Source: Lutimonas zeaxanthinifaciens (lineage in GTDB: Bacteria > Bacteroidota > Bacteroidia > Flavobacteriales > Flavobacteriaceae). Taken from it: a DNA stretch of 64,000 bases. The translations under genes and the position numbers were made by a program. The stretch lies in contig NZ_CP129964.1 of assembly GCF_030503675.1 (NCBI RefSeq), positions 124,001 to 188,000 on the forward strand, read 5' to 3'. Under the pieces are notes generated by a model that was given only the letters and a program-made list of their open reading frames with translations, was not told the DNA's origin and did no database searches. This document shows, one piece after another, positions 15,022 through 23,474 of the stretch (position 1 is the stretch's first letter; each line of letters begins with the position of its first letter).

Positions 15022-16743
15022 TTAACATTCGTGAAAGATACGAACTTTACAGGTCTCACAAATGTTTTTGTCCAATTTGGAATAAATATCACTTATAGCA
15101 GAAGGTTTGTCCGGATAAAAATTTTCTTCGCCAATTTCCTCTCGAAAGCCGCCTTTTTTTAGAATTTGCTGACTTACAATTTTTAAGCCGCTAAAGTACA
15201 TGCCACCTCCTCGGTCCTGCCATTTTTTTGCTTCGTAAGCCAGCCAACTTGCTCCGGACAGATCAATAAAGTTTATTCCTTTGGCGATGATCAAAACGTG
15301 CTTTACTTCGCCTTTTTCGTAAAGATTCGAAAAGAATTCAGATACTACCTCGAGAGCACCAAAATAAATGGAGCCATCGATCCTGACTATTTTTAACTGC
15401 GGGCATTCTTTTACTTCCGGATTTCTGATGATGTTTATAAACCGATGCGCCTTTGTTGTGCCGAGAATAGCTATATTGGGCTTGGCTGTTTTTTCGAGAT
15501 AAAAAAACAGAGAGAGCCCGATTCCTGAAAACAGAGCGGTTTCCAATTCAAAAAATAATGCTCCAAACATTGTTGTTCCCAATACAATTATTTCACGGCC
15601 GCTGCTTTTCAAAACCTGATGAATATGATGAAAATCGATAAGGTTGTAACCGACCAGAAGAATAATTCCTCCCATGGCTGATTTAGGGAGGTAAGAGGCA
15701 TAAGGTGAAAAAAGCAAAAGTACGATCATCAAAAAAACAGCCGCAAAAATGGCGGATAGAGGAGTTTTCGCCCCCGCTTGATAATTAACACCCGACCTGG
15801 TAAAAGACCCTGATCCCACGTAGCTGGAAAAAAAACTGGCAATCATGTTAGACAATCCCTGCCCTTTGAATTCCTGATTTCCATCTATTCTTTGGTGGGA
15901 GGACAAGGCAATTGAACGGGCGATGGCAACGGCTTCAATAAGTCCGAGTAAGGCCAGGGTTAATGCCCCTGTACTGAGCTCCTGAATATTGGTAAGAGAA
16001 AATGCAGGAATACTAAAAGGGGGTAAATTTGAAGGAATTGTACCGATATTTTCTATCCCTTTTGCTTCTCCACCCAGTAAAAAGGCCAAAATACTTCCAA
16101 GAATCATTGCAATAAGCATATAGAACCTGGAAAGGGGGCGAATAAATTTCTTGATGATAATCGCAATCACCATGGTTCCAATAGCAACCGTAAAAACATA
16201 CCAGTTGGTTTGTTCAATGTTTGATATGATCGTTTTCAGAATGGTATAAAACGAACTTCCTCTTGGTATTTCCATTCCAAATACATGTTGTAATTGCTTG
16301 AAAGCGATCAGGACACCCGCACCTGCAGTAAAACCAATGATAACCGAATGTGATACAAAATTCACCAGTTTTCCCATTCTTGCCATCCCCATGGAGAATT
16401 GAATCAATCCTGCCATAAACGTAAGGACGAGGGTGAGTGAAACATAAGTTTCAATATCGGTCATGGGGTCTGCCATCTCACTTACTGTCGCAAAAACCAC
16501 AATTGAAATAGCGGTGGTTGGCCCGGAAATCAAATGGTATGACGATCCAAACAATGCAGCAATAATTGGAGTTATCATTGCCGTGTAAAAACCATAAATC
16601 GGGGGAAGCCCGGCGATAATTGCGAAAGCAACGGCTTGAGGAATTACAATAATTGTTCCTGTCAAACCGGCCACTAAATCATCTTTCCATGATTTTTTTG
16701 CCAGTGGTAACCATACCAGAAATGGAAATAATCGTTGTAACAT
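15022..16743 (-). CDS. SulP-family inorganic anion transporter with STAS domain (copy 2)
   Basis: 573 residues with the same architecture as its downstream paralogue: signature VIPQAVAFAIIAGLPPIYGF near 33-52, a long helical region, and a STAS domain (about 445-555). The Ser-rich loop GSGSFTRSGVNYQAGAKTP is kept. It differs at the C-terminus, which ends in a short cysteine-bearing tail (CETC ... HEC) absent from copy 1 and possibly redox-active or metal-binding. Sequence divergence from copy 1 is large, so the duplication is old or the two were recruited separately. Likely substrate is sulfate or sulfite (inference from neighbours). Confidence 0.92.
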   Translation of the reverse strand: MLQRLFPFLVWLPLAKKSWKDDLVAGLTGTIIVIPQAVAFAIIAGLPPIYGFYTAMITPIIAALFGSSYHLISGPTTAISIVVFATVSEMADPMTDIETYVSLTLVLTFMAGLIQFSMGMARMGKLVNFVSHSVIIGFTAGAGVLIAFKQLQHVFGMEIPRGSSFYTILKTIISNIEQTNWYVFTVAIGTMVIAIIIKKFIRPLSRFYMLIAMILGSILAFLLGGEAKGIENIGTIPSNLPPFSIPAFSLTNIQELSTGALTLALLGLIEAVAIARSIALSSHQRIDGNQEFKGQGLSNMIASFFSSYVGSGSFTRSGVNYQAGAKTPLSAIFAAVFLMIVLLLFSPYASYLPKSAMGGIILLVGYNLIDFHHIHQVLKSSGREIIVLGTTMFGALFFELETALFSGIGLSLFFYLEKTAKPNIAILGTTKAHRFINIIRNPEVKECPQLKIVRIDGSIYFGALEVVSEFFSNLYEKGEVKHVLIIAKGINFIDLSGASWLAYEAKKWQDRGGGMYFSGLKIVSQQILKKGGFREEIGEENFYPDKPSAISDIYSKLDKNICETCKVRIFHEC

Positions 16744-16800
16744 TGTTCAGAATTACCGATAAACTATAGACAGCCTCTTTTCTTTTCACGAAGCGACATC

Positions 16801-16839
16801 GGTCTCTTTCGGATAGAAATTTTCTCTGGGTAAGAGACC
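16801..16839. repeat. Inverted repeat in the leader of sulP copy 2
   Basis: GGTCTCTT (16801-16808) and AAGAGACC (16832-16839) form an 8-bp stem, with a nested AGAAA/TTTCT stem inside. It sits in the 169-base gap between the TlpA-like gene and sulP copy 2. There is no T-run, so it is not a plain terminator; it may shape the operon mRNA. Confidence 0.5.
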
Positions 16840-16912
16840 CATGTTTTCTGCTGAATATATGTTAAGTTGAGTCGGAGCTCTACTTATTTTATCTTATCTG
16901 AGGCCTTTACCT

Positions 16913-17944
16913 TTATATCTGTTCCTCATTGAAAAGCTCAATCAGCGCATCACTCGATGGCCTTGGAGCGCTCGGAGTTACGATGTTACCTTCAGGATCT
17001 ATAAGAATAAAACGAGGGATACCCCTTATTTTATAAGCTTCTACAAAATCAGATTTCCATCCTTCGGGTGCGAATAACTGAATACCACCTAATTCTTTTT
17101 CCTCAACCATTTTTCTCCAATCTTTATTAGCCTGTTCCCAGGATCCTCCATGCGATCTGTCGTCATCAATAGACAAACTTACAAATGCAATATTCTTATC
17201 ATGGTACATTTTTTCAACTTTTTTCAAAGAAGGAATCTCCGCCTTACAAGGTCCACACCAGGTCGCCCAAACATCAACATAAACATATTTACCCTTAAGA
17301 TCAGTGAGCGAAGTTGTTCCTCCTGAAAAATTTTCATAATCAGTGAACACAGGTGAAGCCGCTCCTTTTGGAAGGGCTCTTTTCATTGCGATATCTTCAT
17401 TGATATACCTTCTGTAAGAATTCAGCATGGGCTGAATTGTTTTGATACTGTTATTAACAATTGAAGTGTCGATTGACTGGTCTGAATTATAAAATTCTGT
17501 CAGTTGATTTTCTATTGAAGAAAATTTTTCTTCTCGCGATATTGAGTCCATCGCCATTAAGGCATCAAGATCTAATAATTCTTCCTGAAGCAATGCTTTT
17601 TTAGCTAAGAAATTACTGTGCTCCGCACCAGTACCTGAATACTTTACTGTTTCGTCAAACATCTTGGTGTCGAGCGAAATCACAAGGTCAAATCCGTTTT
17701 TCAAAAAGATAGAAGTAGATTCTCCTCCGTCATAAAAATTATAAGTTCCTGTTTCAACTTTAAGGGTATCTGAAAAACTTCCGTTTTCATCCACAGGAAT
17801 TGTTTTCGAATAAGTCCTGCTTCTGATTACTACGGAATCACTATTTTTATCTGTGATCTGCCCTGATATAGTGACGTAATCCTTAGGTTCATTTTGACAG
17901 GCTGCAACGGCCAGTACAACCAGTAAATATGCAATTTTTTTCAT
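16913..17944 (-). CDS. TlpA-like thiol-disulfide lipoprotein with DUF4369-type N-terminus
   Basis: 343 residues. Lipobox VAAC with Cys16, so anchored in the periplasm. Residues about 22-110 resemble the DUF4369 beta-domain; residues about 200-340 form a thioredoxin fold with active site WATWCGPCK (Cys230, Cys233) and the cis-proline loop GIPRFILID. It should reduce or exchange disulfides. It sits 59 bases downstream of the molybdoenzyme gene and 169 bases upstream of sulP copy 2, all same strand. A role in handling thiosulfate-derived or protein-bound sulfur fits the location but is not shown by sequence. Confidence 0.9.
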   Translation of the reverse strand: MKKIAYLLVVLAVAACQNEPKDYVTISGQITDKNSDSVVIRSRTYSKTIPVDENGSFSDTLKVETGTYNFYDGGESTSIFLKNGFDLVISLDTKMFDETVKYSGTGAEHSNFLAKKALLQEELLDLDALMAMDSISREEKFSSIENQLTEFYNSDQSIDTSIVNNSIKTIQPMLNSYRRYINEDIAMKRALPKGAASPVFTDYENFSGGTTSLTDLKGKYVYVDVWATWCGPCKAEIPSLKKVEKMYHDKNIAFVSLSIDDDRSHGGSWEQANKDWRKMVEEKELGGIQLFAPEGWKSDFVEAYKIRGIPRFILIDPEGNIVTPSAPRPSSDALIELFNEEQI

Positions 17945-18003
17945 TTGTGAGCTTTAAATTTAATTTCTAAAGCCAAATATAGAATTAATTATAGATTTAA
18001 GAT

Positions 18004-20895
18004 TTATTTTTCATCATCTTTTACATAGTAAGTAGATTCATCGGGTTTAAAAGCTCTTTTGAACCACAGAGGCCTTCTTAGACCATCGGGACCCGGAGCA
18101 GGCCTGGTCATCGACAACCACTCTTTATAAACCTCATGGGATTTATTGGTATCAACAAATATATCACCGTAGTTGTCATCCGGGCCGGGTTTTTCTATCC
18201 TTACCCTTTGATGCCAGGTATGCATTCCACTTATTGGATCCGGATGCACTGCATGGGTTATATTCTGATGGACTCCACCGTCTTTCCAAAAGATTCTCTT
18301 TGAATCCTTATCATCAGAATCAAAAGGTTTGATACCTCTCTTTGTAGTCATTTTCCATTTTCCATTTTCAGCGTTTTGAATGTCAACAGTATTCGTTGCC
18401 CATCGGTTTCCTATGGCATCCTGTTCTCGACGCCATCTTCCGATATGATGAGAACAGGCCACAACTCCGGGTTTCATTGACTGTGTAACCCAAACCTTAT
18501 CTACAAAGTAACCAATGTCAGTATTCATTTTTACCAGATCACCGGTTTTAAAATTCCATCTTGCCGCATCATCAGGGTGCATCCAGATGGGGTTTCTATT
18601 GGAAATTTCAACCAGCCATTTCGCGTTTCCTGACCTGGAATGAATCAGGGTAGGTAAACGGAAGGTTGGTACCAAAACATATTCACCTTTTGATTTATCA
18701 AGCACCTCATTATGAATGTGACTTTTTATGTATTGCGGAATGGCGTACTCCGGCCAGTTCCAGTCTACCATGGTCTGAGAATAAAATTCATTTTTACGTG
18801 ATGGTGTGGGAAAACCAACCATAGCTTTATCCTTTATCATCACCCCAATATCTTTTCCGTTCTTGCGGATGACCCCTGTGTTTTTATCAACAACAGCATC
18901 TTTGAGCTGCGCTTTAGTTAATAAGGTTTCGTTCTTTTTATAGGATTCTCCTTTTTCAATTTCAAAAGCACCGTATTTTGTCATGTACTGGAATTCTGTG
19001 AGCCCCTCTTTTTTGGCAGCTTCAGGCAATCCTTTGACGCGCTCAAAAATATACTGGTAATATTCTTCAATTGTTATTTTCTTACCGGGTCGATAAGGCG
19101 ATTCAAAATGTTTTCTAATGCCCATACTACCGTCAGGATCTATGCGCCAGCTCAATTCGATCCAGAATTCATCTTCTTCCCATACTTCTCCGGGATTGGC
19201 TTCATAAGTATATTCAACCGGTGAACCGTTTCGGCGTGCAGCTTCCCTTAAAACGGGTTGTCTGAACGCAACCCAGGTTCCTCCATGAGTAGCATAGGAA
19301 TTGATATCATGCCTTTCGGAGGCAAGGCCCATCGGTAAGACGAGATCTGCAAAAAATGCAGTTTCATTCCATGTAGGCGTCAAGGCAGTATGAAGCCCAA
19401 ATTTTGATTCGTCCATAAACATTTCCATCCAGGTAAATCCGTCCGGATAGGTCCAGACCGGATTAAACACTCGTGAAAAATAGACATCCATTTTCCCTCT
19501 TCCTTCCTTTAGAAAGTGAGGAAGTAACTGACTCATTTCAAAAAATGCCAGAGGATATTCTTTGGGAAAGTGCAATTCATTCCATTTTTTCTGTGGTTTT
19601 GGAGGATTCGGAACTTCGGGTTTAAATTTATTCCATGAATTAGGAGAAGTTCCTCCTTTTGCTCCAACGGCGCCTGTTAGTACCGTTAGAAAATGAAGAC
19701 ATCTTGCAACAGCCCAGCCTCCAAGGTTGGAGGCACCTGCACTTCTCCAGTTATGACTTGCAAAACGTTCTCCTGCTTCACCAATTTTAACGGCTATTTC
19801 CCTGATCATTTCCGCTTTGACACCGGACTCTTTTTCTGCGAATTCAGGTGTAAATTCCTTGTATTCTTCTTTCATTGCTTCGATGAAATTCTCAAAGACA
19901 AGCTTTTTATCCGGGTGTTTGGCCTTTAAATACGATTCCCAGTTGGTCCAGTTTTCAAGATACTCCCTGTTGTAAAGATCTTCCTGTAGAATAATAAGTG
20001 CCATTGCCAGTAAAACTGCAGCTTCAGTTCCCGGATAGGAAGGAAGCCAATAGTCACTCATCGAGGCTGTATTTGACAATCTGGGGTCCATTGTGGCGAG
20101 TTTTGCACCTTTCATTTTTCCCTCAATGATCCTTTGAGCATGAGGATTAAAATAATGTCCGGATTCTAGATGTGCTGAGATTAACAGTATAAATTTTGCT
20201 TCAGCATGATCCGGTGATGGCCTGTCATAACCATACCATATATTATAACCAAAGCGAGCTCCTGAAGAGCAAATATTCGTATGAGAATTATGACCGTCAA
20301 TGCCCCATGAGGGTAAAACCCAGTTCATAAACCCTTCGTGTCCCGGCCTTCCAACGTGATAGGCGATTTCATTATGTCGCTCTTCTTTTAATGCTTTTCT
20401 GATACGTTCTGCGATTGTATCCAGCGCTTCGTCCCAGGAAATTCTTTCCCATTCCCCATCGCCTCTTTTACCCTTTCTTTTCAAAGGAAAAAGTATTCTG
20501 TCAGGATCCGTGATCTGATTAATCGTTGCCGGCCCTTTTGCACAGTTTCTGCCCCTGCTTCCAGGGTGATATGGATTGCCTTCGAACTTTTTAACTTCTC
20601 CCGAAGACTTATCGATAAAAGCCGTTAGCCCACAGGCACTTTCACAGTTGAAACAAGTAGTGGGAACAATTTGATAATCTGTTCTTTTCTTTTTAGGCCA
20701 AACTTTGGGATCATACTCAGTCCAGTTATCCCATTTTTCCGGAGGTGGAAAATTCTCGTACATAGCAGCAACTTCGTCATCACTGAAATGACGCATGTCT
20801 TGATCGTGTTTTTGATAACCTTCTTTGTGAAGATCCGGAATAAGACCAATTTTTTCTGCCAGATTTTCTATAAAAGATGCCTTCTTATAGCCCAT
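18004..20895 (-). CDS. Molybdopterin oxidoreductase, catalytic subunit (SoeA/PsrA-like, cytoplasmic)
   Basis: 963 residues of the DMSO-reductase superfamily. N-terminal [4Fe-4S] ligands Cys81, Cys84, Cys88 and Cys118 (CFNCESAC ... GRNCAKG). Candidate molybdenum ligand Cys209 in NICSSGAR. The molybdopterin-dinucleotide-binding C-terminal domain (about 740-900) is complete. There is no twin-arginine signal, so the active site faces the cytoplasm, as in the sulfite-oxidising SoeABC enzymes and unlike periplasmic PsrA, PhsA or TtrA. It lies 54 bases downstream of the fused FeS-NrfD subunit and next to SulP, persulfide dioxygenase and cofactor genes. Sulfite oxidation is the favoured role; polysulfide or thiosulfate chemistry remains possible. 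Confidence 0.88.
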   Translation of the reverse strand: MGYKKASFIENLAEKIGLIPDLHKEGYQKHDQDMRHFSDDEVAAMYENFPPPEKWDNWTEYDPKVWPKKKRTDYQIVPTTCFNCESACGLTAFIDKSSGEVKKFEGNPYHPGSRGRNCAKGPATINQITDPDRILFPLKRKGKRGDGEWERISWDEALDTIAERIRKALKEERHNEIAYHVGRPGHEGFMNWVLPSWGIDGHNSHTNICSSGARFGYNIWYGYDRPSPDHAEAKFILLISAHLESGHYFNPHAQRIIEGKMKGAKLATMDPRLSNTASMSDYWLPSYPGTEAAVLLAMALIILQEDLYNREYLENWTNWESYLKAKHPDKKLVFENFIEAMKEEYKEFTPEFAEKESGVKAEMIREIAVKIGEAGERFASHNWRSAGASNLGGWAVARCLHFLTVLTGAVGAKGGTSPNSWNKFKPEVPNPPKPQKKWNELHFPKEYPLAFFEMSQLLPHFLKEGRGKMDVYFSRVFNPVWTYPDGFTWMEMFMDESKFGLHTALTPTWNETAFFADLVLPMGLASERHDINSYATHGGTWVAFRQPVLREAARRNGSPVEYTYEANPGEVWEEDEFWIELSWRIDPDGSMGIRKHFESPYRPGKKITIEEYYQYIFERVKGLPEAAKKEGLTEFQYMTKYGAFEIEKGESYKKNETLLTKAQLKDAVVDKNTGVIRKNGKDIGVMIKDKAMVGFPTPSRKNEFYSQTMVDWNWPEYAIPQYIKSHIHNEVLDKSKGEYVLVPTFRLPTLIHSRSGNAKWLVEISNRNPIWMHPDDAARWNFKTGDLVKMNTDIGYFVDKVWVTQSMKPGVVACSHHIGRWRREQDAIGNRWATNTVDIQNAENGKWKMTTKRGIKPFDSDDKDSKRIFWKDGGVHQNITHAVHPDPISGMHTWHQRVRIEKPGPDDNYGDIFVDTNKSHEVYKEWLSMTRPAPGPDGLRRPLWFKRAFKPDESTYYVKDDEK

Positions 20896-20949
20896 GTTTT
20901 TAGTTTAAAAGGGTTAAAATACTTCTATCTACAGTTACTATGAGTTCAT

Positions 20950-22566
20950 TTAAGCAAGAGGTATTCGCTGAGGTGCCTCCACCCATATTTTTTCAGTAAT
21001 ATAAATCCCAATCAGGATTAAAGCTCCTGCAACTGCAAGAGTTAATGTTCCCGGTACAAAGATGATCAACATCAGTGGTGCTATATTTCCGATAAGAACC
21101 GTTCCAATCCAGAACAGGCCTCGGTATTGTTCTTTTAGAATCATAGTCACAACCTTTTTTGCGGCCTTTGTTGGATGCGTAATTGTAAGTTCGCTTACCA
21201 GTGTCAACAGATTGATCACCAAAGAAACCGCTATTACAGTACCAAGCATTTCCATCCAGATTTCAGGTTGTAAGACCACTGCAAGTATCGCGAAAACGGC
21301 TGCCCCTGCCAGAACACTATGAACCAGCATGTGAATTGGAAGGGTTGGACTTTGCCAAAAATCTCTACCTTTTGCCTGAGCGAAAAGGAAGGCAGTATAA
21401 ATGGCTAAAATCACACCAAAGACTGCTGTAAGCCCCAAAATAAAGAATTCGGGAATGCTCCATTCAAAATAAGTAGCTGCACCCCAGATGGTCATCAGCA
21501 ATCCAAAAACGGAAATGGTATAACCACCTTTTACCAGCCAGGAATTCCATTGCGGACGTAATAGAACATTCAGAAATCTATCCGGACGATCTAAATCCAT
21601 CACAAGAAACAATCCGGTCAACCCGAGAAATCCAAGTGAAAGCCCTACGGAAACCAGCTTTGTGGTAAAAGATAACTCATAACCGAAAATCACTGCCAGT
21701 AGTGGGATCAAAAAGGCCCCTGCGGCGATGGCTTTTGTGGTTACGTAAGCAGATACCTCCCAACCCCAGAGAATTCCTTTGTCGGGTGTATCGTAAACAC
21801 GTCTGGCTTTTCCGTTGAGTACGTCAATGTAATTAGGATTTTTGGTTTCCTTTTTCTGATATGCAGCCTGAAGATCATTGTCAATACTCATTTGCAACAG
21901 GTTTATATCATCATTAGTATGCATTAGTTTTTCAGCGGCTTTAGCGTAGTGACCAACTCCCCTTGCCTGAGAATTCCATAGACCAGGACCTGATTTTGCT
22001 GTTGTATCCGGATCAAGAGACTGGTAATCACCGTTGATGTAAAACAAGTTAGGATTAGTTCCCTTTTCGGGTTTTCTTACCATTACCTGTTCTCTTGCAA
22101 GAAGCGTTGCAATCTCAGTATGTGGATTCTCCATATCACCTGCAATAATAGCGTGTTCCGGGCATACATCTACACAGGCCGGTGCTCTGCCCACCTCCAC
22201 TCTGTGTGCACAATAGTTGCATTTGGCTGCTGTTTTATTGTCAGGGTCAATGTACAGGGCATCATAAGGACATGCCTGCATACATGATTTACATCCTATA
22301 CATCGATTATTGTCAAAATCTACGATTCCATCTTCTCTTGTATAAAGTGCCTCGACAGGGCAGATCTCCACGCAAGGTGCATCAGCGCAATGGTTACATC
22401 GCATGACAGAAAAAATTCTTCTGGTATTCGGGAATACTCCTTTTTCAACTTGTTTTACATAGGTTCTGTTAACCCCTATGGGCACATCGTGCTCACTTTT
22501 ACAGGCAGTGGTGCACGCATGACAACCGATACATTTTCTGTTGTCAATAATAAATCCGTATTTCAT
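20950..22566 (-). CDS. Fused four-cluster ferredoxin and NrfD-type membrane subunit
   Basis: 538 residues. Residues 1-140 bind four [4Fe-4S] clusters through sixteen cysteines (12, 15, 18, 22; 57, 60, 65, 69; 89, 92, 95, 99; 116, 119, 131, 135). A linker to about 255 is followed by about eight membrane helices of the NrfD/PsrC family, including the LDRPDRFLNVLLRPQWNSW segment. In most complexes these are two proteins (B and C); here they are one. It would carry electrons between the cytoplasmic molybdoenzyme (next gene) and the quinone pool. First gene of the sulfur operon, with operator site B and a perfect -7 box upstream. Confidence 0.92.
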   Translation of the reverse strand: MKYGFIIDNRKCIGCHACTTACKSEHDVPIGVNRTYVKQVEKGVFPNTRRIFSVMRCNHCADAPCVEICPVEALYTREDGIVDFDNNRCIGCKSCMQACPYDALYIDPDNKTAAKCNYCAHRVEVGRAPACVDVCPEHAIIAGDMENPHTEIATLLAREQVMVRKPEKGTNPNLFYINGDYQSLDPDTTAKSGPGLWNSQARGVGHYAKAAEKLMHTNDDINLLQMSIDNDLQAAYQKKETKNPNYIDVLNGKARRVYDTPDKGILWGWEVSAYVTTKAIAAGAFLIPLLAVIFGYELSFTTKLVSVGLSLGFLGLTGLFLVMDLDRPDRFLNVLLRPQWNSWLVKGGYTISVFGLLMTIWGAATYFEWSIPEFFILGLTAVFGVILAIYTAFLFAQAKGRDFWQSPTLPIHMLVHSVLAGAAVFAILAVVLQPEIWMEMLGTVIAVSLVINLLTLVSELTITHPTKAAKKVVTMILKEQYRGLFWIGTVLIGNIAPLMLIIFVPGTLTLAVAGALILIGIYITEKIWVEAPQRIPLA

Positions 22567-22660
22567 ATGCGCAATGTCTTCTTGTTAGTTTAAACTTCTG
22601 AATAAGAAGGAATAAAGAACGAGTACGAGGATCGATAAGGAAGGTCCGGGTACAGTTACT

Positions 22661-22712
22661 CAAATTTAGTGAAAAGCCTCGGTTGGGTTGTAACATTAGT
22701 TACTTAAGTTAC
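22661..22712 (-). promoter_or_regulatory. Operator site B plus -7 box for the FeS-NrfD/molybdoenzyme operon
   Basis: Palindrome GTAAC-ATTA-GTTAC at 22690-22703 (centre 22696.5). An extra GTTAC half-site lies at 22708-22712. Minus-strand -7 box TAAATTTG at 22661-22668, again 28.5 bases from the palindrome centre. The 5' leader to ATG 22566 would be about 88 bases. A further half-site GTTAC (22655-22659) overlaps the start region. The site lies between divergent operons, so it could also affect moaDE. Confidence 0.75.
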
Positions 22713-22778
22713 ATTAAAGTATATCCATTTCCACTTTTCATTCGAGAGTGTTCATTTTTTCCTCTAGATTGTATTAAC

Positions 22779-22786
22779 TATTTTTG
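22779..22786 (+). promoter_or_regulatory. Possible -7 box (TATTTTTG) of moaDE
   Basis: Matches TAnnTTTG, 13 bases before the moaD ATG, giving a very short leader. No clear -33 element is seen. Confidence 0.35.
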
Positions 22787-22799
22787 TCAAAACGGAACC

Positions 22800-23042
22800 A
22801 TGAAGATTAAGATACTGTTCTTTGGTATGTCCAAGGACCTGGCCGGAACGAACGGCATGAACATTCAGGTAGAGAAAGAAATTACGGCTAAGGATGTCAG
22901 AGAATTACTTTTAAGAAACTATCCATCATTTAGTTCCATGGATACTTTTTCTCTTGCTATTAATGAAAGTTACGCAGAGGATGATACCCAGATCTACAAT
23001 AATGACGTAATTGCGGTTATACCGCCTGTTAGCGGAGGATAA
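22800..23042 (+). CDS. moaD: Molybdopterin synthase small subunit MoaD
   Basis: 80 residues from ATG 22800; an upstream in-frame start would add 39 residues with no homology to the family. Ubiquitin-like sulfur carrier: opens KIKILFFGMSKDLAG and ends in the required Gly-Gly (PPVSGG), which MoeB adenylates and which then carries the thiocarboxylate for the dithiolene of molybdopterin. It pairs with moaE, 3 bases downstream. The moaDE pair is transcribed away from the molybdoenzyme operon, while the rest of the pathway lies further along on the minus strand. Confidence 0.93.
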   Translation: MKIKILFFGMSKDLAGTNGMNIQVEKEITAKDVRELLLRNYPSFSSMDTFSLAINESYAEDDTQIYNNDVIAVIPPVSGG

Positions 23043-23045
23043 AGA

Positions 23046-23474
23046 ATGAGGAACAACAGAATTTTTGTTAAGCTTACCGATGCAACACTGTCTCTTGACG
23101 AATGCCATAAATTTGTACAGGATGACAATTGTGGAGGGCTGGTCTTTTTTGTGGGAACAGTTCGAAATAATACTCAGGAAAAAGAAGTTATGAAGCTTGA
23201 ATTTTCGGCCTATGACCCGATGGCTTTAAAGGAGATGAGTTTGATTGCCGAGCAGGCAGTCGAAAAGTTCGGAGTTCATAAACTGGCCTTGCACCACGCC
23301 AAGGGTGTATTGTCAATAGGGGAAGTTCCGGTAATCGTGGCTGTTTCTTCCGCGCATAGGGAAGCTGCATTCAAAGCTTGTCAGTATGCCATTGATACCT
23401 TAAAAAAAACAGTTCCGATTTGGAAAAAAGAATACTTTGAAGACGGAGAGGTCTGGGTCAATGCGCATCCCTGA
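23046..23474 (+). CDS. moaE: Molybdopterin synthase large subunit MoaE
   Basis: 142 residues, standard length. Together with MoaD it converts precursor Z (cPMP) into molybdopterin. Family features: CGGLVFFVGTVRNN near the start, LEFSAYDPMALKEM, HHAKGVLSIGEVPVIVAVSS and the active-site lysines in VPIWKKEYFEDG near the C-terminus. It follows moaD with a 3-base gap. The stop codon touches the 3' end of the convergent MutS-like gene (no intergenic space). Confidence 0.95.
   Translation: MRNNRIFVKLTDATLSLDECHKFVQDDNCGGLVFFVGTVRNNTQEKEVMKLEFSAYDPMALKEMSLIAEQAVEKFGVHKLALHHAKGVLSIGEVPVIVAVSSAHREAAFKACQYAIDTLKKTVPIWKKEYFEDGEVWVNAHP

Noticed and set aside
18004-20895. Formate dehydrogenase or periplasmic nitrate reductase
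   Set aside because: There is no selenocysteine or Fdh motif, no Tat signal and no nap or fdh partner genes; neighbours point to sulfur.
20932-20940. Further Crp/Fnr operator before the molybdoenzyme gene
   Set aside because: Only a single GTTAC half-site is present. Lone half-sites near 43026 and 53013 were dropped for the same reason.
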